A stretch of 64,000 nt of DNA from the NCBI GenBank assembly GCA_019454045.1, contig SKCR01010142.1, positions 124,001-188,000 of the forward strand. Direction: 5' to 3'. Below are positions 1-10,582 of this stretch, in pieces. Below the pieces are notes generated by a model, which was not told the origin of the DNA, searched no databases, and saw only the letters and a list, made by a program, of their open reading frames with translations. The position numbers were made by a program, and so were the translations under genes. Origin of the DNA: Zanthoxylum bungeanum. Lineage: Eukaryota; Streptophyta; Magnoliopsida; Sapindales; Rutaceae. Position 1 is the first letter of the stretch. Each line of letters opens with the position of its first letter.

Positions 1-597
1 TTTATAACATCTTCAATCCATGTACCGAGCTTTGGGCCAGTGACTCCCAAACAAGTTGGCTTTAGGGCACTATGTGTTAAACACCCATACAGACTTAATT
101 ACTTCGGATATCAGATGTTAAAAGTTCTACCGTTTGATGTAAACGATCTCTGTTTACTGAGGTAAGATGTCCGGTTACTAAGTAAATTTTTTTTATTAAT
201 ATACACAATATTTTTTTCATATTCCTCACATTATAAAAAAATACAGACACAAACAGATATTCAAGCAAATGGTCATTCATCAACTACCATTATTTCAACT
301 AGTCACTTTGTCAATTCCTTATTATCTAACTGCTACAAACTATTTTTTTAGTGCATATGAGTCTGACCTAGATATTAGATTCAAAGTATAGGATAAAAGT
401 GAAATTAGCATTTATCTTTTCTAGAATTTTTTACTAAGACAAACAATCTCATCATTAGACTTTTTTTTTGTTTTTTGTTTTTTATTTTTATATAAAGCAT
501 GCAAAAATTAAAACACGCAAAACATGCAAGACATACGACATGCAGGGAATAAAAACTAGGAGGAAAGAAAAAAATTAACGGAGAAAATAAATAAACA
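1..597 (-). other. Region 3' of the PPT-like tract, no gene seen
   Basis: AT-rich sequence with short T-runs (for example 461-490). No coding signal, tRNA or inverted repeat stands out. By position it should be the untranslated stretch between the purine tract and the missing 3' LTR of the pol-less element. Confidence 0.4.
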
Positions 598-636
598 ACC
601 TCACCCCCAAACCTAAACCTAACATTGTCCCTAATG
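598..636 (-). other. Polypurine-tract-like signature of the gypsy element
   Basis: On the minus strand the stretch reads TAGGGACAATGTTAGG followed by TTTGGGGGTGAGG. A GGGACAATG...TTTGGGGG run is characteristic of the end of the internal region in plant Athila/Tat-like gypsy elements (established knowledge). It lies about 50 bp downstream of the stop of the transposon-protein ORF. Confidence 0.5.
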
Positions 637-684
637 CGTTACAAAACAAGAAAGATAAATGAATAATGTTACCGGGTGGTTTCT

Positions 685-1718
685 TTATTCCTCAGCCTTG
701 TTGTCGTCATCCTCGCTGCTGTCCCCTTGATGGGCTGGAATATGATTATCACTCAATCCTTGATGATGTGCCATTCACTGAAGCAGTTGAGCGATGTAGT
801 CGACCTGAGATTCCAACTGATCTATGCATTGTGATATAGAGCGAGATCGCGATGGTCATTTTGCTGGTTGAGGTTGTTGCTGTGGTTGTACAGGTGCTGA
901 TGAGGAAGACCCGACATGTGCAGGCTTCTCTACTCAGAGTTGTTGGATAGTTCGAGTGTCAATACAATGGTGAGGTGCATCGTTTCTTCCCTAAGGTCCA
1001 TGGGTACCCTGGCCAACGTGCATAGGTTTATAATTAAACTGTAGTACAACATGCCAGTTTGTGTAGAACGTGCTACCTAAACTATATTGGTTGATATCAG
1101 CCCACCGACATAAATGGTATGTCCCTCCAGCAGACAGTATAATAGGATCATTCGTTGATTTGTGACATTGGTAATATGAGTGCCTGACAACAATGTGCAG
1201 GTCATGAAATAAATCCAAACCCTAGCATCAGGCTTAAGATATCTTGAACTCATCTTCAAATATTCCCCGCTGCATTTTATATCCCATACATCATTGGGGA
1301 TGCAAAGTGTTTGTGTGAGATGAGTGATATCTAAATGCTCCATAGCTGCCATATATTCACCCGCTTCCATATTTGGCAACCCATAATACTTATTAATAGT
1401 TGATCTATCAAATGTCACATGTTGACATCTCACTAACACCTGGTATGCCTGATGCTCGTAAGCATTGGCGTAGAACTCACGGACAACTGGTACACAGGCT
1501 GGGTTAGGCTGTTGGCAAAGCTTATGCCAGTGCTTAGTGGCGATAATTTTATCAATTTGGGGAAACTGTCTGGGGTTAATCTCAAAACCCCTCTCTATAA
1601 TCGGCACTTTTTGTCCCATCCCCTTTTCATATTTTCGCTCAGTGGTTGCCGATATAATTTTTTTTGCATCGTAACTCGATCCGGCAGCCGCTGAGGTTCT
1701 CGTTCTCTTAGGGGCCAT
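685..1718 (-). pseudogene. Putative plant transposon protein (retroelement ORF), frameshifted
   Basis: The minus-strand ORF opens MAPKRTRTS, is basic at its start, and for about 213 residues matches the plant-specific 'putative plant transposon protein' pattern: a VVREFYAN motif, a V.FD...IN.YYGLPN motif and a late ILLYCLLEGHTIYVG segment. The frame breaks near 1080-1130. A second frame then carries a Gln/Pro-rich stretch, a short heptad-like helix (CIDQLESQVDYIAQLL), one or two stops, and an acidic end (SSEDDDNKAEE) stopping at 685. This basic N-terminus, globular middle and acidic tail is usual for the family, whose biochemical role is unknown. It sits inside a pol-less element, so it may be a gag-like accessory protein. 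The frameshift and stops make it a pseudogene here. Confidence 0.65.
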
Positions 1719-2499
1719 TTATTTTTTAAATTTTTACAAAAATTCTGAAAGAACCTCCCCTAATTTTTAAGAATTCTAAATTTCAACCTAAAACTAACAC
1801 TAACACTTCAAAATTTATTCCACAACCGCCAAAACTTCGCCCCCAAATTCTACGAATTTACCAATTTCCACAAACACACACCCACAATTCAGAATTTGTA
1901 ACACTTATTTTTTTTAAAATTCGCACAACTAAAAAAAATTGAAAATTAAAAGGAAAAAAGATACCCAAATTGTGAGCTTGAATCCCCAAATCCTAGTGGT
2001 TTACACGCAAATGGAGGATGGGTGAGTTGGGGAAGTGATTTGGTGAGTTTTGGTAGTAGATTTGAGTGTTTGGTTGAGAGAGAAAATGAAAAACGAGAGA
2101 GAAAATGAAGGGGAAAATGGAGTTTAATAAGTTTGGTTGAGGGATTTGAGGGACAAATCGAGTCTTGGGTGAAGAAAAATGAAGATAAGATGAAGGAATC
2201 AAAGAAGAAGATGAAAATGGAAGTGAAGAGAAAGACCGGCGGCCATTGGTTTAAGATATGGAATCGTGTTCTCGTTGCGACTCGACGCCCTGAAAATTTG
2301 GGTCCTCATGTGTGAGGTCAGCGCGTTGCGACACTAGGGTTTTACGTGTCGTAACGTATTTTTTTGGCAAAATATCGCGAATCTTTCAAACTTATCGATT
2401 AAGATGCGTCTCAAGAGTTGATTCCTTACTCTACCATCTCTGATGAATTGAACTTTTATCTTCGCGATTTTTTTCAAACTTTATTCCATGATAACCCCA
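1719..2499 (-). other. Leader of the transposon-protein ORF with CG motif variants
   Basis: AT-rich leader on the minus strand of the MAPKRTRTS ORF. At 2275-2350 it holds three degenerate copies of the GCGTYGCRACGC motif seen elsewhere (GCGTTGCGACAC at 2323-2334 is the clearest). The open frames here are short and repetitive, and no protein family is recognised. Confidence 0.4.
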
Positions 2500-2899
2500 T
2501 TTTCACTGGTTTGCTTTGCCTAAAGTCCTCCGTCTATGTTTTTCCCTGCAAAAATAACACACAAAATTAAAAACTCTACAACATATGTACACAAAATACA
2601 AAAATTGAATTTTAAATAAAAATAAAAATTTTGTATGGGTTGCCTCCCTGCTAGCACTAAACTTTTCATCTTCAGCGAGACGTGACTGAAGTCCATTCGT
2701 CAAGGAGGCTTCAATGTGATTTTGGATATTTGATTAAAGACAATCCTATGTGCGTTACTTTTGAAGGGTCTTCCAACGATAAAGTGGCAAAAAGAATTTT
2801 GTCTCATTCAGTGCTTGTGCCACCTCTTAAACTTTATCGCTCCAGTGATTCCTGAAATTTAAGAAAGAAAATCAGGAGGTCTCGTATGATGCTTGAATT

Positions 2900-3882
2900 T
2901 AAATGGGAGTTTCATTCTGTCAAGCTTCTGGGCGGTGTCATCGATGTGTTATACCCGATACAGTGATGTTTATCCTAAATTCATGAGATTTTCAATATGG
3001 TCAGACATTTGTTCTTCCATTTGTTCTACTTCTTGCTCCATATTTTCTTCACAAATGTACTTCAGAATTTCATTGTTCAGCTCTTCATCTGTCATCTGTG
3101 AAATGCATGCTCCATAAGTGTCAACCTGAGGATGTAAAGATATGTCTGATTATAGGCTTTTATCCTCTGTGGTCGGTACGAATAACTCGGGTAGCTCTTT
3201 TACTTGTTCCTTCTCAGAGCTGTAATCAGCGACCAGAGAATTATCCATATCAAATTGAAACTCTTCTTGTTCGGGCTCCTGAATTGATACATTTGATTGT
3301 TGATACTGCTCAACCTCTTTCTCGATTAAGCTGTCATCATGAAATGCTTGGTAATCGAAGGATTCGTCAGTGTCATCTGAAAATGCTCCTTGAGGTATGT
3401 AGCTCTGGTTTTCTTTTGCATGTCTCGATTGATCTATCATTCTTTGTATGGATGCCGCTTGACTCTGAAACATGCCAATCATTGCATCAAGTTTAGCTTC
3501 ATGTTTCTTGAGAATGTCCATTATCTCTCTTATTATCCTTTTTCCTCTAATGAATATGGTTCTTGAGGATGATCATACGTTGATGGCGGATAAGATGGAG
3601 AATATGGTTAAGTGAAATATGTTGGCTCATTATATGAAGGATTCTAATAATTCTGCCACCCTGAATTGTAGTTGTACATGCAATGATCGCTAGGGTGGTT
3701 ACCATCATATATCTCAAATCTCTGAAATGATTGGGCAAATGTTGTGTTGATTGGCTCTGACATCCATGGATAATTGTTGGGCTGGTCAACAGACCTCAGA
3801 AAACCGGACTGCTGCTATTTGATATGGGTGAATCTTCACTTCGTAAAGCTGGAAATGCTTCCATCGCCAAATAGTGATCCAT
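2900..3882 (-). pseudogene. gag-like ORF remains of the pol-less gypsy element
   Basis: After the primer site the minus strand opens with MDHYLAMEAF (ATG at 3880-3882). Other frames continue with a Tyr/Pro-rich segment around 3560-3780 (YPWMSEPINTTF, YNYNSGWQNYYD), then a charged helical segment at 3150-3521 beginning MDILKKHEAKLDAMIGMF, and an acidic stretch around 2985-3110 (EENMEQEVEQMEEQ). Tyr/Asn/Pro-rich sequence followed by a charged coiled-coil-like part is common in gag-like proteins of plant gypsy elements. No zinc knuckle is seen. Frame changes and stops separate the parts, so it is broken. The assignment rests on position and composition, not on a catalytic motif. Confidence 0.45.
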
Positions 3883-3994
3883 TTTCAACCACTTGAAGAT
3901 AAAAAAGAATGAAATAAAAATTACAAATAAAAGTAAAGAATTAGATACAAGTAAAACAGAAAGCTTCAAAATTAATAACTCAAGAAAAATATGT

Positions 3995-4011
3995 CCCCGA
4001 CAACGATGCCA
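3995..4011 (-). other. Primer binding site, tRNA-Asp type
   Basis: Minus strand TGGCATCGTTGTCGGGG closely matches the complement of the plant tRNA-Asp 3' end (TGGCGCCGTTGCCGGGG), with decay mostly at former CpG positions. The context ATCAAGCTT before it matches the second such site at 15881-15908. Confidence 0.75.
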
Positions 4012-4016
4012 AAGCT

Positions 4017-5718
4017 TGATTGGTGGAATCACACACGTAACGCAAGCGCACGTATCGTTCAAGTATTATAAAAATATCGATCCCACGAGGATTAATTTCT
4101 ACTGTTGTTATTAATTATTGATGCTAAATGTTTAAGGTATCTAATTGAGGTGAGAAGGGAATGATTGATTGATTGGTTGGTTGAATGTAGATTTTCTAAA
4201 TAAATAAATATAAAACAAAGGAAAATAATAATAAAGAAAATAAACATCTAGGGTTGTGATTCCACATAATATTATTCTATTGATGAATTGATTCTCATAT
4301 ATATGTGTAATAAATTAGTTTATTAACCAGGAACATGAAGATATGCAAAAGCCTATGTCGATGGTCAAATGCAAATACCCAAAGTAATTCAATTAACTAT
4401 ATTCCTATGTTAACCAAGTTATCTGAATTCATTAAGTTCAAGTTCCAATTGTGGCTACCCAAGCCCGACATGTATATGTCTATCCTGGAAGGAAATCTAC
4501 CCAAAGGGCAATCTACCCTAAGGTGAGATCGTGAGCCATTGAATATAAGGCTGAAATCTAAAATCTCTTTTCCAAGTTCATTTTAGTTTACCACATCAAT
4601 CTTATTGGTGATCAGGCAACAAGAAACATTAAGCTTAAGATTCAATAAACAAGCCAAGCATCACACATAATATTTAATCAATTATTAAACTCGTGAAAAT
4701 TGTGCTTCATCACTTCCCTAGATTAAAAATAAAATTCTAGGGTTAGAGGATTCACCTTTACTATTTCAAATCTAGAAATCTCTCTTATTATAATATATAA
4801 ATTTACATTATATTACCAACTGACCATATAGGCGATATCCTGATTAAGTCATTTGATAATTACCAAAAGCGGTATCCAATTAAGTCAGGTTAAAATTAAT
4901 TTAATTAAGTCCAACCGACCAGACATGTGGTATCCAATTAAGTCAGGTTTTAAGATAATTTATATATTATAATTTAAGGGAAATTAATCTAAATTATCAT
5001 AATAAAGGTTTCACCCTTCCCCCAGCAGAAATTAACTACAAAACATAAAAGAAATATAAAGTAAATAAACTACTATGACTATTAGAAATAAAAATACATA
5101 ATTAAAAATAATAAAATCAAACAAACCAGATACAGTCCCTAATCCCTTATTAGGAACCTCAGGAAAGTATGATTTGGAAAATGAAATCAGCTTCAATTTA
5201 TAGGCAAACTTCATCCTTGCGCGTCGCGACGGGTGAAGTTTCTGCGTCACGACGCGTCGTTGATTCTTGACATGTGTACGCGACTTTGACGAGATGATGA
5301 CACGTGGCACGTGGCTGTTGGCAGCTGAATTATTGGCTTGGCGTCGCGATGCATGTAGGCTTAGAGTTGTGACGCTGACGTAAGGAATGACGCGTGTCGG
5401 TAGATTGAATTATTGTTCTGACATCATGATGATGCAGGTGCTGACGTGACGATGACGTGACAATGATGAGTGGCGGCAGCATAGTAATTAAGGCGCGTCG
5501 CGACGCAGAAGGTGTGCGCTTCACGACGCAAAATTCCAATTTTATCATTTTTATCCGTTTTCACTGTTTTAGCCCTAAGTTGATTCCATTAAGTCCCAAA
5601 ACTTTATTTATCTGCAGAACACACAAAAAATATATCAAAATATTCATAAAATCCGAGAAACTAAACAAAATATTAGGTCAAAGTGGCGGTAAATAGTGAT
5701 ATATTTTCCGCTTATCAC
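4017..5718 (-). repeat. 5' LTR of the pol-less gypsy element
   Basis: Minus strand runs from TGATAAGCGG at 5718 to ATCA at 4017, just before the primer site, about 1.7 kb. It contains two copies of GGTATCCAATTAAGTCAGG 59 bp apart (near 4871 and 4930), a third degenerate one, and a cluster of CG-rich palindromes at 5221-5530. The second LTR is not in the window, so the 5718 boundary is inferred from the TG start. Confidence 0.55.
5221..5530. repeat. Cluster of GCGTCGCGACGC palindromes
   Basis: Perfect 12-bp palindrome at 5495-5506; one-base variants at 5221-5232, 5244-5255 and 5341-5352; a further degenerate copy near 5518-5529. They lie inside an otherwise AT-rich LTR. Confidence 0.85.
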
Positions 5719-8173
5719 TAGAAAGACGTGCAAATATATGCATATTGCTCGCTCATTAGGGTCCAACTTTAGTTAAGAAAGTGAAAATTTGATTTTACAC
5801 AAAAGTTCGGACCCTATGCAGAATTACAGACAATAAGCAGGACAAGTCCTGTTACTGCTACTATGGATAAATTAACAGGCAACCACAATAACAATTAAAT
5901 AAAATTATGCTGCAAAATATTAAAACAATAGCAGGAATTAAAGCAGCAAAATAAATCAAACCACACAAAATTCAACACAATGATTTTGATGACGAAGTGG
6001 AAAACTCTTCCGAGTAAAAAACCACTCCGGGTATAGGCTACCACCCGAATCCACTATATAGAGAAAAACTTACAGCGATGGTCAAGACCTATGGTGGCAA
6101 CTCCACCGACTCAAGTACCTCAATACTGCAAGAACTCAAGGCAACTCCTCAAGTCCGTGACCCACGGTTTTCTTCAGAACCTCTGAAGTCTCTGAGTAGA
6201 TTATATCACCAATGACGCCGGAACTCCGACTACCAAACTACCTCCTAAAGAACTCTAAAGGTTTAGGGAATTTGGGTTAAGTTGTGTTGAAGGTTTATCA
6301 AAGATGGAATCTCACCATTAATGAAGAAGACAAGAAGATAAAAAGTCTTCAATGGTGGAATCAAATAAGGTTGAAAGCTTTGAAGGATTTTGGCTCAAAA
6401 GATTTGTGTTTCAACCATTGGGGAAGGTAGCTCAATATTTGTTTATATAGGTAGGGCAAAGGAAAAGGGTTTCCTAATCTTATTTTGGCTTAAAAACGTG
6501 TGTAAGAAAACCTACTTACGCAGGGACGTTCGAACGCACTTCAAACGCAACTGAAACGCAATGTTTCTGCCTCGAAAACGTGCGAACGAATTTATGAATG
6601 CCACACGAACGCGGAACGCGGACTGGTTTTCAGGGGTAACTTAAAACGCTTGTAACTTTCTCGTCTCTTGGCCAAATCATTAGTTCTTTATATGTACGCG
6701 ATCGTCTTCAAGTCTAATTTCCAATGCAACTGACATAATGTCAATTGGAGCTCTAAATCTTCTGAAATATGCAAAAGAGTAAACGTCGCTCTGAAATCTC
6801 TATCTCATGTTGCCAAATACTTGTCCAATTACTCCGAGATCTTCAAGACTCGTTACAACTCAATTGAACTTGTTTTGTTACGGACATTGCCAATAAAAAT
6901 GGAACTAACAGAAAGATATAATCCTAGTTATGGGTTATTTTTTTATATTAATAATTTTTTTGATTACCTTTTTTTCAGAATAAGTACGTGTGTACACATA
7001 TATTTATATTAGTTTTGCACGAATGTATTTGTCTGCTTTTAATTAATTTATGGATTATCTATGGTGAAATTTATTTAATTTAGTTTATATAAGCTTTGTT
7101 AAACCAATTTTAATTGTTTGTTTAGGACTAATATTTGAAAAAATATTTAAAATATTAGGAAAATATTGTTAAAAATAGTCACATAAATCGTTCCAATTCA
7201 CAATTTCTCATCACAAAATTTTCAGTATAAGACTTTAATGAGCGTGTATAATATATATTTTTCAAGTGTATTTTCTATTAATTTCCTACACTTTTATGTT
7301 CTTGAATATGTTAAATAAACTAATATTACTTATTGTATTATTTAGGGTTCATAATATGGAGAATTGAGTAAAAAATAGTGAAAACGCAACTTCCATGAAA
7401 TGCACTAGTGATTTTTGAATTTGCACACTATTCAATGATTTAGATATAACTTTCTCATACAATATCCAATCAAGGTAATTTAAATTGCATTGGAAAAAAT
7501 ACTCAAATATTTACAACTTTATAGTTTGCATCGAAGATTGAATTTGAATCTTTCTTGATAAAGATCCAGCTTAATATTAAAGGTATTGTAGTGTCACGAC
7601 ACTAAGCAACTCAGTGTTGCGAAATTTCAAGCCAGAGAGCAAAATTATCTAGGTGTCATGACATCAAGTAATCAGTGTCCCAACACTAAGTCTGGGGACA
7701 AAATTAAGCTAAATTAAAGCTAGTGTTGCGACACCAGGTATTGTGACACTAATATGATAGAGTCCTAAATTAAGTAGAAACTTGATTTTTATGATATCTA
7801 TATAAGAGATATATCAAGTGTTACTCCACTAATATGATATTGGAAGTAAAATAAGCCTCTTTTAAGGCCATAATACTCTTTGAATTCAACAACAATTCAA
7901 AAATAATAAAGAACAAGATGATCAAAATAAGTACCAAAAGAAGAAAGTTGAAGAACTTAAAGATTGAAAATTGACAACTTTCAAGATTTTTTTCTTTATC
8001 CATATTCTCTTAATATTTTTCTATATTTTTTTATGTTAACATGATGATTAGGTTTATCTTCTTCATTATGAACTATATCTTGTTCTAGGATTACAATAGA
8101 ACTCAATATGATTTTTTGATTAATTGAATCTCTTTTATGATCGAGTTGTGTCATTCTATGCATAATTGTTCGA
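5719..8173. other. Repeat-derived region without an intact gene
   Basis: No coding region can be supported. 5990-6240 has the composition of retroelement leader or LTR DNA. 6527-6630 carries two units of the 52-bp repeat. 7591-7730 carries three GTGTCRYGACAC-like palindromes (7591-7602, near 7647, near 7718). The right end (about 7900-8173) is probably continuous with 14804 onward, since the 8174-14803 element is inserted between them. Confidence 0.45.
6527..6630. repeat. Two units of a 52-bp CG-rich repeat
   Basis: The unit starting CGTTCGAACGC at 6527 recurs exactly 52 bp later as CGTGCGAACG at 6579. Internal words (TTCAAACGCAACT, CGCAA, TTCTG) are shared with the seven-unit array at 51835-52198. 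Confidence 0.8.
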
Positions 8174-8878
8174 TGAGAACCCTAGGGAACATACCCTTAG
8201 AATTCACAAACAAAAAAGAAACTCTTAGTCCATGAAAGCAACAAGATTGTTGAACAAACTCCTTGATCGATGCTTCAAGAATCCCGCTTGCAAGATGACG
8301 CCACAAGATTTGCAACTTCATTAATAAGTCTTTTATGTTTAACCAAGTACAAGTTTTAGAGAGAAATGCTCTATAACTCTGTTTTTATTAATATCAAAAT
8401 AATGTCTAACTCAAAACAATAACAAAAATTTATTTAAATAGTAAACTAGCAAAGAAACCTTAAACTAACTCCCTATTTCAAGCTCACAATGTCTAATTTA
8501 AGCCCAGCTCACGAACCGTTGCCCTAATAAGACTTGGATTGAATACCATACAACAAATCATAATAGTCCAACATGCGTTTATATGCTCACTCTCTAATCT
8601 AAAACCCAATAAATAAACTATTAATAAGAGATAAAACAATTAGACTTAATAAATTAAATGAATCCAGTCCAATTTACAACCAAATGAAAATAATCTAAGT
8701 AAATAAAATAATGAAAGCTCGTTAAATATGATATCACATGCCCGAGCCTAGTAATAAAGCCTACTCCATGCACATCATTTTGAAGGAATTGGTCTTGAAT
8801 ATGACGTGATAATGACACTTTCAAGAATTCAGCCTATGCATCCTTAGCCTCACAAGTAACTCATTTTGGATCATTTCA
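8174..8878 (-). repeat. 3' LTR of the gag/protease gypsy element
   Basis: Begins TGAGAACCCTAGGG and ends ...ATCATTTCA on the plus strand. It aligns along its full length with 14105-14803, with many substitutions, so the insertion is old. Confidence 0.85.
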
Positions 8879-8895
8879 TTCCCCTCTCTCTTTGA
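8879..8895 (-). other. Polypurine tract
   Basis: Minus strand CAAAGAGAGAGGGGAA ends directly at the TG of the 3' LTR, the expected plus-strand primer position. Confidence 0.75.
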
Positions 8896-9189
8896 AAGGA
8901 TTTGTCCTCAAATGTGAATCCATTCAAACACCACCAAGTAACTTTTTACGATTAGAAATGTTAATATCCAACAAGAAATGAGCAAAGGTACAAGGTATAA
9001 TTGGTATACATACCAACATCTACACTCTCCCACGCACACAAAGTCCACTTAACCCTTTCCAATCACTCCAAATCATCATTATTTCTCATGACCCATGCAC
9101 TGTTCATAGTATCACTCACAACTTTACCCTTTTATTGTAGCTCTCTTTCACTCCTCAATTTTACTTGATCCCCATGAGCTTGCCATGTG

Positions 9190-9480
9190 TCAATGGAGCA
9201 TGAGTAATTGTATTTCATTCTTAACAAACTTTACTTATTTTGATAACCATCATGCTTCACCTTCCTATGATACTACCATGATATCTGTAATAAGATATGA
9301 CCAGCCTGCATGGGTACTACATCACTTAACACTCTGTCACCTGCTATTTTACCTTGATATCCCCAACACCATTTAACCACCATAACCTATAAGGTCTATG
9401 ATGTTTTACCTATGGTATCTTCAACTCATCTATAAAAATAATACTAGTCACATTAGTCCAACTACCCCCATCTATCATCT
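9190..9480 (-). pseudogene. Ty3/gypsy aspartic protease remnant
   Basis: Minus-strand frames give DGGSWTNV (the D-S/T-G active-site region, with the catalytic triplet altered to DGG), then HHRPYRLWWLNGVGDIKV and MQAGHILL followed by a KVKHDGYQNK block. This is the gypsy retropepsin order: active-site loop, PYxLxWLN block, PM.A.HLLLGRPW block, VTHDGxxN block. It cleaves the gag-pol polyprotein in active elements. Stops and frame changes interrupt it. It lies downstream of gag, as expected. No reverse transcriptase follows before the PPT, only about 300 bp away. Confidence 0.7.
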
Positions 9481-9599
9481 TTCTCCCTAGATGTCTCAAC
9501 TCTACCATTTGGAGATGGCCATCTTTTTTTCCTCACTATCCCACCCAAGTTTCCATGAAGAATTAGAAAATCTTGTAGCCCTTTTCCATTTCAACTACC

Positions 9600-10538
9600 T
9601 CTCCACTTTCATAGTTAGGTGTACCATCTCCTCCAAACCGACATGATGCTAAAGTTCAACTAAATTAGTTGTCTCGCTATTCAACCCATTCAAAACCTAG
9701 CCATTGTAGCTCTTCTATCCTCCTCAACATTAGCTCTAATCATGACTATCTTCATCTCCTTGCGATAATCTTCCACGCTCATAGATCCTGAATAATACAC
9801 TTAAGCCTTTGATAAAGATCTTTGTTATAGTGACTAGCGCAACCTTCATCCTCATGAGTGCTCTCACTCTGCTTAAGTACTGATAGGTCTCTATCTATTT
9901 CTCCTCATACTAGATATCATTGGATCCTAACATACTATAGCATAATCGAAAAAGTCCAAACAACCAACTTCACTTTCTTGTGATTTGAGTAGTCATAACA
10001 GTCAAACAACAACTTATTTTTCTTCTCCTACTCTAGATAAGCCTAGGATAAATCATCTCTTATAAAGATGGAATTATCATAATAATTCTACCCATGTCAC
10101 CATCCAACCCCATATCTATCACCATGTTCACCTCTATAGCCTCATCTCTCCAACCACCATCAGTCTAAAACTAGCCTTACGAAGTCTATGCTCATACTCA
10201 GCCTCATCATCCACATTTTCAAATACCGCATTATCAAAGGTATGTCCGACCTCAAACTCATCCATAGGAATAGACCCTCGCTTAGTTTGCCTATCCACAT
10301 GTAGTGCCCGCTGTGGTGATGGTCTATCTTTAGTCTCATAAACACTCTATTTATTAGATTGTTCCCTCTAAGTACTAGTTAAAACATCTACCTATTGAGT
10401 TCCTCTTGAGCTTGCTTATCTAACTTATCTTGCAAGTTAGCAAACATCAAATTAATCCTTGCAAGATGTTGATACATTACCTTGAGGGAATAAACCTAAT
10501 CCTCTACCTTATGTGATGATTCACTGTGATCAACCATA
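9600..10538 (-). pseudogene. Ty3/gypsy gag remnant
   Basis: An ATG at 10538 (minus) opens MVDHSESSHKVED, with a coiled-coil-like segment (LKVMYQHLARINLMFANL) and then a charged linker near 10190-10350 (DEFEVGHTFDNAVFENVDD). Further on, interrupted by stops and frame changes, come KKVKLVV and a [12 protein letters not shown] block typical of the retrotransposon gag domain (family pattern HYHRDLYQKLQSL). Gag forms the virus-like particle. No CCHC knuckle is readable before the protease remnant. The gene is clearly dead. Confidence 0.65.
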
Positions 10539-10582
10539 ATATCAACCCTTTTTTCACTTTCTTGATTTTTTTAAGAAGTAAA

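Larger units (their letters stand above)
1..5718 (-). mobile_element. Non-autonomous Ty3/gypsy-type LTR element, 5' part (3' LTR outside window)
   Basis: Read on the minus strand the order is LTR (5718-4017), tRNA-Asp-type primer site, gag-like ORF remains, a 'putative plant transposon protein' ORF, then a purine-rich tract with the GGGACAATG...TTTGGGGG pattern that precedes the 3' LTR of Athila/Tat-like gypsy elements. I see no protease, reverse transcriptase, RNase H or integrase motif in any frame between the primer site and the tract, so the element appears non-autonomous. The 3' LTR would start left of position 1. That all parts belong to one element is inferred from orientation and order. 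Confidence 0.55.

Noticed and set aside
607..624. Telomere-like CCTAAACCTAA repeat
   Set aside because: Only about two degenerate units, and it is the reverse strand of the gypsy polypurine-like tract.
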